Part shown: positions 5,746 to 11,577 of the stretch, piece after piece
Numbering within the stretch: position 1 is the first letter of the stretch
Layout of the letters: each line of letters opens with the position of its first letter
The notes under the pieces: generated by a model
What the model saw: the letters and a program-made list of their open reading frames with translations, nothing else
The model's database searches: none
What the model was told of the DNA's origin: nothing
Assembly (NCBI GenBank): GCA_938004015.1
Contig: CALKWU010000103.1
Coordinates: forward strand, 1 to 11,577
From: an uncultured Oceanobacillus sp.
GTDB taxonomy: Bacteria; Bacillota; Bacilli; Bacillales; Amphibacillaceae
Reading direction: 5' to 3'
Length of the DNA stretch: 11,577 nucleotides
Made by a program: the position numbers and the translations under genes

Positions 5746-7221
5746 ATGAGTACACAAACAAAACCAAAAGTTTTAATACTTATATTCGGGGCAACCGGGG
5801 ATTTGGCGAACCGGAAGTTGTTCCCATCCATCTACCGCTTGGCGCGGAATGGAACGATCAGTCAGGACTTTGCGGTGATTGGCCTGGCGCGCAGAAAGTG
5901 GACGAATGACGTGTTCCGTCAAAATGTCATGGAATCGGTGGAACAGTCCTTTGGCGAGTGCGATGGGCTCGATGAATTTGCGTCCCATTTCCACTATCAA
6001 TCCTTCGATGTGACGAACGAAGCGGGCTACAATGATGTGAAAGAACTTGTGGAGACGCTCGAAAAGGAATACGATACAGAAGGAAACCGCTTGTTTTACT
6101 TGGCGATGGCGCCGGAATTTTTCGGAAGCATCGCCAACAATTTGAAAAAATATGGTCTGAAAGAAACGCCGGGTTGGACGCGCCTCATCATCGAAAAGCC
6201 ATTCGGGCATGATTTGGAATCGGCAAAAGAACTGAATGCGCAAATCCGTGAAGCTTTCGATGAGGAGCAAATTTTCCGGATTGACCATTATCTCGGGAAA
6301 CAGATGGTGCAAAACATCGAAGTGATCCGCTTCGCCAACGGAATTTTTGAGCATCTGTGGAACAACCGCTTCATCTCGAATATCCAAATCACGTCGAGCG
6401 AGACGCTTGGCGTGGAGGAGCGCTTCCGCTATTACGATGACTCCGGGGCGATCCGGGACATGGTGCAGAACCATATGCTGCAGATGGTGGCGCTGTTGGC
6501 GATGGAACCGCCGATCAAACTGACGACGGATGAAATCCGCTCTGAAAAGATCAAAGTGTTGCGGGCATTGCGGCGGTTGGAACTGGATCAAGTGCATGAA
6601 TATTTTGTCCGTGGCCAGTACGGGAATGGTCGGATTAATGGCGAGGAGGTCGTCGGCTACCGGAAAGAATCGGAGGATCTTGTCTTTTCCAATACGGAAA
6701 CCTTCGTCGCGGGGAAAATGTTGATCGACAACTACCGTTGGGCTGGGGTGCCGTTCTATATCCGGACCGGGAAGCGGATGGCGGAGAAAAGCACGAAAAT
6801 CGTCATTGAATTCAAAGACATTCCGATGAATCTGTATTTCAAAAGCGAGCGGGAACGCCACCCGAACTTGCTTGTCATCAACATTCAGCCGGACGAGGGG
6901 ATTGCGCTATATTTGAATGCGAAAAAAGCCGGCGCCGATGCCCTCGCCGAGCCGATTGAATTGAGTTACAAACAAGGGGCGATGCCTGCCATCAATACGC
7001 CGGAAGCTTATGAAAAGTTGCTTTACGACTGCATGGTCGGCGATGCAACGAACTTCACCCACTGGGATGAGGTTGCCTTGTCTTGGCGCTACATCGATCC
7101 GATTTTGGAAGTATGGCAGAAGGAACAACCAAACTTCCCGAACTATGAAGCTGGTTCCATGGGGCCGAAAAAATCTGCGGATCTGTTGGCGCAAGATGGG
7201 TTCCATTGGTGGGAGGTTTGA
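5746..7221 (+). CDS. zwf: Glucose-6-phosphate 1-dehydrogenase
   Basis: A 491-residue enzyme, the usual full length. It oxidises glucose 6-phosphate to 6-phosphogluconolactone with NADP+, feeding the oxidative pentose phosphate pathway in the cytosol. The N-terminal nucleotide-binding fold carries FGATGDLANRKL at 14-25. EKPFGHD at 150-156 and the substrate-binding signature RIDHYLGKQ at 178-186 follow, then QNHMLQ with His243, which corresponds to the catalytic base of the Leuconostoc enzyme. The C-terminus GFHWWEV is typical of the family. ATG at 5746 is preceded by GCGAGGTAAG. It has its own candidate promoter, and the nearest terminator is 224 bases beyond the stop, after the repeat array. 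No other pentose phosphate gene is in the window. Confidence 0.97.
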   Translation: MSTQTKPKVLILIFGATGDLANRKLFPSIYRLARNGTISQDFAVIGLARRKWTNDVFRQNVMESVEQSFGECDGLDEFASHFHYQSFDVTNEAGYNDVKELVETLEKEYDTEGNRLFYLAMAPEFFGSIANNLKKYGLKETPGWTRLIIEKPFGHDLESAKELNAQIREAFDEEQIFRIDHYLGKQMVQNIEVIRFANGIFEHLWNNRFISNIQITSSETLGVEERFRYYDDSGAIRDMVQNHMLQMVALLAMEPPIKLTTDEIRSEKIKVLRALRRLELDQVHEYFVRGQYGNGRINGEEVVGYRKESEDLVFSNTETFVAGKMLIDNYRWAGVPFYIRTGKRMAEKSTKIVIEFKDIPMNLYFKSERERHPNLLVINIQPDEGIALYLNAKKAGADALAEPIELSYKQGAMPAINTPEAYEKLLYDCMVGDATNFTHWDEVALSWRYIDPILEVWQKEQPNFPNYEAGSMGPKKSADLLAQDGFHWWEV

Positions 7222-7257
7222 GATTTCTGCTTTATGATTGACTTCGGGCGCCGGGGC

Positions 7258-7422
7258 GAGTGGGTTTTAAGTTGGGGAGAGTTTTTCGCCTATGGACGAG
7301 CGTCTTGTCAAGTTCATGAGTGGTTTCGGCGGTGGCAAGAGCGTTTCTGGACTGGGGACGACCGCTTTTCCTCCATTCACGAGCGTCTAAAGGACGTTCA
7401 CAAGCGCTTTTCCCTATCATGC
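7258..7422 (+). repeat. Degenerate 21-base-period array (array 2)
   Basis: Units with a GAGCG/GAGTG-type core begin at 7258, 7279, 7298, 7318, 7339, 7360, 7381 and 7402, with steps of 21, 19, 20, 21, 21, 21 and 21 bases. The best units read ACGACCGCTTTTCC and ACAAGCGCTTTTCC, sharing the core and orientation of array 1. The phase keeps one frame partly open, giving seven-residue repeats such as HERLKDV and HKRFSLS. No ribosome binding site precedes that frame. The array fills most of the gap between zwf and the converging terminators. Confidence 0.7.
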
Positions 7423-7444
7423 CCCCAAGCCCGTGAAAACAATC

Positions 7445-7487
7445 AGCCGACGCTCAGCCTGACAAGGGCTTGAGCGCCGGCTTTTTT
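7445..7487 (+). terminator. Rho-independent terminator downstream of zwf
   Basis: AGCCG (7445-7449) pairs with CGGCT (7478-7482) and CGCTCA (7451-7456) with TGAGCG (7471-7476). One internal mismatch separates the two, further GCC/GGC pairing is possible near the loop, and a run of six T ends at 7487. It faces the terminator of the RND operon. Confidence 0.85.
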
Positions 7488-7521
7488 ATTGAACACGTGT
7501 GTCCGCTTACCTATTTTTTGC

Positions 7522-7551
7522 AAAAAAAAGGCGCCGTTCTAATCCGGCACC
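7522..7551 (-). terminator. Rho-independent terminator of the RND operon
   Basis: On the minus strand GGTGCCG (7551-7545) pairs with CGGCGCC (7536-7530) around an eight-base loop, followed by eight T (7529-7522). It begins 33 bases after the transporter stop. Confidence 0.88.
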
Positions 7552-7584
7552 TTCCTGATCAACGAAGTTTCCTGCTCCAATCAA

Positions 7585-10500
7585 CTATTTAATTCTGATT
7601 TTCTGCGACAGATTATCCATCAGCAAATAAATGACAGGCACTAAGAACAGCGTGAAAAAGCTCGATGTCGTCAAGCCGAAGATGACGACGACTGCGAGTG
7701 GCTGTTGGAGTTCGGAACCTTCGCCAAAACCGAGACCGAGCGGAACGAGGGCGAGAACCGTCGTCAAGCTCGTCATGAGAATCGGCCGCAATCTGCTTCG
7801 GCCGGCTTCGACGATCGCTTCCATCCGCTCCACTCCCCTACGCCGTAAAATATTCGTATAATCGACGAGCAGAATCGAGTTGTTCACGACGACCCCCGCC
7901 AGCATCGTCACCCCGATGATGGCCGGGACTGACAAGGAAATGTCCGTGACGAGCAAGCCGAAAATCACACCGATGGCCGAAGTCGGAATCGCGAACATGA
8001 TGACAAACGGATATAAAAAGCTTTCAAACTGCACCGCCATCACTGCATACACGAGGAAAATGGCGAATACCAGGGCGATTCCCAAGTCGGTGAAAGCTTC
8101 CTCCATTTCCTGCGCTTGACCGGCCACCGTATACGTATACCCTTCCGGCAAATTCATGTGGGAAAGCCGCTCCTCGATATCATCGACGACACTGCCCAAA
8201 TCTCGGTCGATGATTTGGCTTGTGACGTTCAATTGCGGCTGTTGGTTTTGCCGCATCAAAGCGAGCGGACCTTGGATCTCGACAAATTCGGCGACTTCCT
8301 CCAGCGGGATGGCCGCACCAGTTGGCGTTTGAATCTTTAAATCGATCAAATCATTGATTTCCCGACGGTCTTCTTCCGGATAATAAAGCGTGACGTCAAT
8401 TTCCTGTCCCCGCTCACGGTACCGCGTCGCAAGCTGTCCGTTGAAATGGAGTTGGATTTGACCGGTGATTTGCTGTTCGGTCAAGCCATACATGGCGGCC
8501 CGATCCTCATCGATGCGGATCGTCATCTGCGGAATCCCTTGCGCCGCTCCGGAAGTCGGATTGAGCACACCGTCCACTTGAGAAATCTCATCGACGACAT
8601 CATCGGCAATTTCCCTGAGGACAGAGTGTTCCGGGCCGTTGATCTCAATGGAAATCGGGTCGCCGAAATTCATGCCGCCTTCAATCGTCGAGACGCTGAT
8701 TTCCGCTCCGGCAATCGTCTGCAATTCCTCGTCCATCGCTTTGACAAAATCATTCGTCGATCTATCCCGTTCGTCTAGCGGAACGAGCTGGATCGTATAG
8801 ATGGCACTGCCGGAACCGCCGCCACCCCCAACAAAGCCGCCACTACCGACGGAAAGGTAACTCACTTCGATATCCGCTTCATAATCGGTCAATTTTTCAT
8901 TGATTTCTTCGGTGATTTCTTGCACGTATTCAAACGAACTGCCGGGCTCGGTTTCCACGTTGATTTGCACTTGGCCTTGATCGGAAGCCGGAATGAGTTC
9001 AGCACCGATCATCGGGATGAAAAACAGACTGCCGGCGAGTACAGCAAACGTGACGAGCACAGTCGTTTTTCTGAAACGGAGGGCACGTCTCAGTCCATTG
9101 CCGTATTTATCGCGTATCCAGTTCAACAAGCGGTCGAACCAGTAGCTGTCATCGTCTTTCGCAATCACCCCGCCTAATAGCTGGGACGACAGCATCGGAA
9201 CGAGGGTGATCGCAACGACAAGGGACGCAATAAGGGCAAAAGAAACGACAAGGGCGAGCGGCGTAAACAGGTCGGATGCCAAACCTTCCACGAACACGAT
9301 CGGCAAAAAGACGACCAATGTCGTAGTCGTCGAAGCGATAATCGCCGGGGTGAGCTCGGCTGCCCCTTTTGTCGCCGCATCAAAAAGACTGGCTCCGCGT
9401 TTTCTGTGTGTGTAAATATTTTCCAAAATGACGATGGAACTGTCGATCATCATCCCGACCCCGAGGGCAAGTCCTCCAAGCGTCAGCACGTTCAACGTTT
9501 GTCCGGTAAAGTACATGAGCGTAAACGTGGAAATCAAGGCGATTGGAATCGACGCACCAATGACAAGAGTCGCACGGACGCTTTTTAAGAAAACGAGCAA
9601 AATGACGACGGCGATGATTCCGCCGATGATGATGTTCCGTGTGACGGAATCGATGGATAGGGTGATGAATTCGGACGTGTCAATGATGACATCGACGCCG
9701 ACACTGCCGCCGAGTTCGCTTTCTAGTCTCGGAATGCTGTCATGGATGTTGTTGGCGACTTCCACCGTATTGGCATCGGTACTTTTCATGATCGATAGGA
9801 CGAGGGCTGATTCCCCATTGACGAGGGTGAGCCCGTCCGTCTCTTTAAAACTGTCCACGACTTCCGCGACATCATCGACATGGATGGTGGCGCCGGCTTG
9901 TGTCATGACCACCGTATGTTTGATGTCTTCTACGGACTCGATTTCCCCGACGAGACGGAGCTGAAGGTCTTGATTGCCCTTTTCCACCGTTCCGACTGAT
10001 GCCGATTGGTTCGTGGCGGCAAGGGCTTGGGCGACTTCTTGGGCGCTGACGCCGTATTGCTGCAGTTTTTCCGCTTCCAGGATGACTTGAACTTCCCGCT
10101 CTTGACCGCCCTCGACGGTGACGGATGCGACCCCTTCCTGCCGTTCAAAATAAGGTACGATTTGCTCATTGGCCACTTCCGTCAGTCTTGCCGGGTCGGA
10201 ACCTTCAATGCTCACCCACATGACGGGAAGCGCATCGGGACTGAAGCGGAGAATATTCGGTTCATTCGCTTCGTTCGGCAAAAAACCTTTCACTTGGTCG
10301 ATTTTTTCCCGGACGTCGAGAAGGGCTTGATCGAGATTCGTGCCGTTTTTGAACATGATGAGGACAAGGCTCGCACCGGTTTGGGAGCGGGACTGGATCG
10401 TGTCGACTCCTTCGACGGTGCTGACGGCGCCTTCAATCGGCCGGCTGATCAAGTTTTCCACATCTTCCGGGGCGGCATCTTGATAGCTTGTCGCAACGAC

Positions 10501-10635
10501 GGCAATCGGTAATTCGATTTCAGGAAAAAGGTCGATGGCCAAATTGCGGAGGGACACAAATCCAAGCGCTAAAATCGCGAGGACGATCATGACCACTCCG
10601 ACCGGGCGTTTGACAGATGTAGTAATGAGCTTCAC
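7585..10635 (-). CDS. RND family efflux transporter (AcrB/SwrC-like)
   Basis: A 1016-residue inner-membrane pump of the resistance-nodulation-division superfamily (AcrB/MexB fold; SwrC is the Bacillus example), which expels amphipathic compounds using the ion gradient. It has the duplicated layout: helix 1 at 11-29, a large extracytoplasmic domain at about 35-330, helices 2-6 at about 335-490, a second domain at about 545-850 and helices 8-12 at about 852-1006. LALGVGMMIDSSIVILEN (389-406) is helix 4, and SRLRPILMTSL (947-957) is the conserved helix 10-11 loop. Asp398 matches AcrB Asp407, while Ser399 and Asn918 replace Asp408 and Lys940. A glycine-rich loop lies at 597-610. The GTG start overlaps the adaptor stop by four bases (GTGA), with AAAGGGG upstream, indicating translational coupling. 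The substrate cannot be read from the sequence. Confidence 0.93.
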   Translation of the reverse strand: MKLITTSVKRPVGVVMIVLAILALGFVSLRNLAIDLFPEIELPIAVVATSYQDAAPEDVENLISRPIEGAVSTVEGVDTIQSRSQTGASLVLIMFKNGTNLDQALLDVREKIDQVKGFLPNEANEPNILRFSPDALPVMWVSIEGSDPARLTEVANEQIVPYFERQEGVASVTVEGGQEREVQVILEAEKLQQYGVSAQEVAQALAATNQSASVGTVEKGNQDLQLRLVGEIESVEDIKHTVVMTQAGATIHVDDVAEVVDSFKETDGLTLVNGESALVLSIMKSTDANTVEVANNIHDSIPRLESELGGSVGVDVIIDTSEFITLSIDSVTRNIIIGGIIAVVILLVFLKSVRATLVIGASIPIALISTFTLMYFTGQTLNVLTLGGLALGVGMMIDSSIVILENIYTHRKRGASLFDAATKGAAELTPAIIASTTTTLVVFLPIVFVEGLASDLFTPLALVVSFALIASLVVAITLVPMLSSQLLGGVIAKDDDSYWFDRLLNWIRDKYGNGLRRALRFRKTTVLVTFAVLAGSLFFIPMIGAELIPASDQGQVQINVETEPGSSFEYVQEITEEINEKLTDYEADIEVSYLSVGSGGFVGGGGGSGSAIYTIQLVPLDERDRSTNDFVKAMDEELQTIAGAEISVSTIEGGMNFGDPISIEINGPEHSVLREIADDVVDEISQVDGVLNPTSGAAQGIPQMTIRIDEDRAAMYGLTEQQITGQIQLHFNGQLATRYRERGQEIDVTLYYPEEDRREINDLIDLKIQTPTGAAIPLEEVAEFVEIQGPLALMRQNQQPQLNVTSQIIDRDLGSVVDDIEERLSHMNLPEGYTYTVAGQAQEMEEAFTDLGIALVFAIFLVYAVMAVQFESFLYPFVIMFAIPTSAIGVIFGLLVTDISLSVPAIIGVTMLAGVVVNNSILLVDYTNILRRRGVERMEAIVEAGRSRLRPILMTSLTTVLALVPLGLGFGEGSELQQPLAVVVIFGLTTSSFFTLFLVPVIYLLMDNLSQKIRIK

Positions 10636-11501
10636 GATGGATCCCCTTTCTGGACGTCAACTTGATCGCCATCGGATAAAGTGAGCTGTCCACGCACGAC
10701 GACTTCTTCCCCCGCTTCGACATCCCCTTCGATGGCGGACGTGGTTGAACCGGTTTCGAGCACGTCGACGGTGCGCTTTTCTGCCATATTATCGGTTATG
10801 ACATAGACGAAGGTTTCATTATCTTCACGGACGATCGCCGCCGTCGGTACCGTCAGTGCGTTTTCGATTTTATTTTCCGGTACGGTCATTTCACCGACCA
10901 TCCCCGGGAGAAATTTCAGGTCGGGATTTTCAATCGTTGCTTTCACCGGATAAAGTCCGTTTTCTCCAGGCATGGAGTCGATCTCGGTGATCGTCGCTTC
11001 GACGTCGTTGCCATCGATGGCCGCTTCGTATGTTTCATCGATTTCGAAAATGTTTTGGACGTTCGCTGTAACGGAAAATTCAAGAATGAGCATTTCCGTG
11101 TCAGCGATGAGCGCCAGCGGGTCTTCGTTGGAAACCATGCTTCCTTCCGTTGCGGAAAAATTCGTGATGAGACCGTCCGCTGGTGCAGTGATTGTGAGAT
11201 GTCCTTGCATGGTGCTGACGGTTGCAATGTCGTCTCCTTCCTCTACGATGTCCCCATTTACGGCGGAAATTTCCGTCACTTCACCCGGGGCGGTGAGCAT
11301 GACTGGTGTGATTTGATTCGGCGATGTCCTGCCGTAAATTTTCCGTTCTAGGATGAAGTCTTTTGCTTCGACTTCCGCTGTTTCCACGGTGACGACCCGC
11401 TCTTCCGATTCTTCTTCCGCTTCCGTGTCTTGATCGGCGTCGGAGCAAGCCGCCATGATCGCTAGAATGAAAATGGACGAAAATAACAATAGACGTTTCA
11501 T
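10632..11501 (-). CDS. RND efflux membrane-fusion adaptor lipoprotein
   Basis: A 289-residue adaptor of the HlyD/AcrA family, anchored on the outer face of the cytoplasmic membrane. Its signal peptide (MKRLLLFSSIFILAIMAAC) ends in a lipobox with Cys19, followed by an acidic Asp/Glu linker to about residue 35. The two lipoyl half-motifs lie at about 70-97 and 100-130 with almost nothing between them, where AcrA-type proteins carry the coiled-coil hairpin. Beta-barrel (about 135-210) and membrane-proximal domains follow, with LPGMVGEM at 198-205 typical of the barrel. The ATG at 11501 follows AGAGGAG. It is the first gene of a two-gene operon with the transporter and overlaps it. No regulator or convincing promoter is visible in the remaining bases to the window end. 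No outer-membrane partner is expected in this cell type. Confidence 0.9.
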   Translation of the reverse strand: MKRLLLFSSIFILAIMAACSDADQDTEAEEESEERVVTVETAEVEAKDFILERKIYGRTSPNQITPVMLTAPGEVTEISAVNGDIVEEGDDIATVSTMQGHLTITAPADGLITNFSATEGSMVSNEDPLALIADTEMLILEFSVTANVQNIFEIDETYEAAIDGNDVEATITEIDSMPGENGLYPVKATIENPDLKFLPGMVGEMTVPENKIENALTVPTAAIVREDNETFVYVITDNMAEKRTVDVLETGSTTSAIEGDVEAGEEVVVRGQLTLSDGDQVDVQKGDPS

Positions 11502-11577
11502 AGTTAAAAACTCCTCTTTATTCTAGTTTCTGTTTTACGTGTGTTTGGTTTTTTGCGGAAAGTTGGTTGTTTGCTGA

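Noticed and set aside
5773..6861. 362-residue minus-strand frame inside zwf
   Set aside because: It is the antisense of a clear zwf gene. Its long open frame reflects zwf codon composition and it has no family features.
11520..11525. TAGAAT on the minus strand as a -10 box for the RND operon
   Set aside because: No acceptable -35 box at 16-18 bases, and the window ends too soon to judge.

Overview
The window looks like a chromosomal segment of a Gram-positive, low-to-mid GC endospore-former relative (Bacillales, most likely Planococcaceae such as Sporosarcina or a neighbour). The basis is strong AGGAGG-type ribosome binding sites, frequent GTG/TTG starts, a TagO-type teichoic acid enzyme, the small DUF1659/DUF2922/YvrJ gene set and a two-gene ThrE exporter. 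The taxonomic placement is inference from gene content, not a database match.

Left part, minus strand (about 500-3060). A set of tiny genes runs leftward: a 31-residue membrane peptide, a DUF1659 protein, a DUF2922 protein and, 174 bases further on, a 44-residue YvrJ-family protein with a TTG start. Left of these is about 540 bases without a convincing gene. To the right is tagO, the first enzyme of wall teichoic acid synthesis, also on the minus strand. The gaps between these genes carry copies of a GGGAC/GTCCC palindromic element that resembles a REP/BIME family.

Middle part, plus strand (about 3330-7490). A 133-residue four-helix membrane protein, with a weak resemblance to ATPase proteolipids, ends in a clear terminator. 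A two-gene threonine/serine exporter (ThrE split into two polypeptides) follows, then zwf (glucose-6-phosphate dehydrogenase) with its own promoter. Two gene-free stretches, one before the exporter genes and one after zwf, each hold a degenerate array with a regular spacing close to 21 bases and the same core (ACGAGCGCTTTT).

Right part, minus strand (about 7520-11501). A membrane-fusion lipoprotein and an RND transporter overlap by four bases and form an efflux operon that converges on zwf, with facing terminators between them. The adaptor lacks the long coiled-coil hairpin used to reach an outer-membrane channel, as expected in a one-membrane cell.

The protein genes are mostly ordinary accessory and housekeeping genes. 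The most unusual material is non-coding: the dispersed palindromes, one cluster of which lies inside the small-gene set, and the two 21-base-period arrays.
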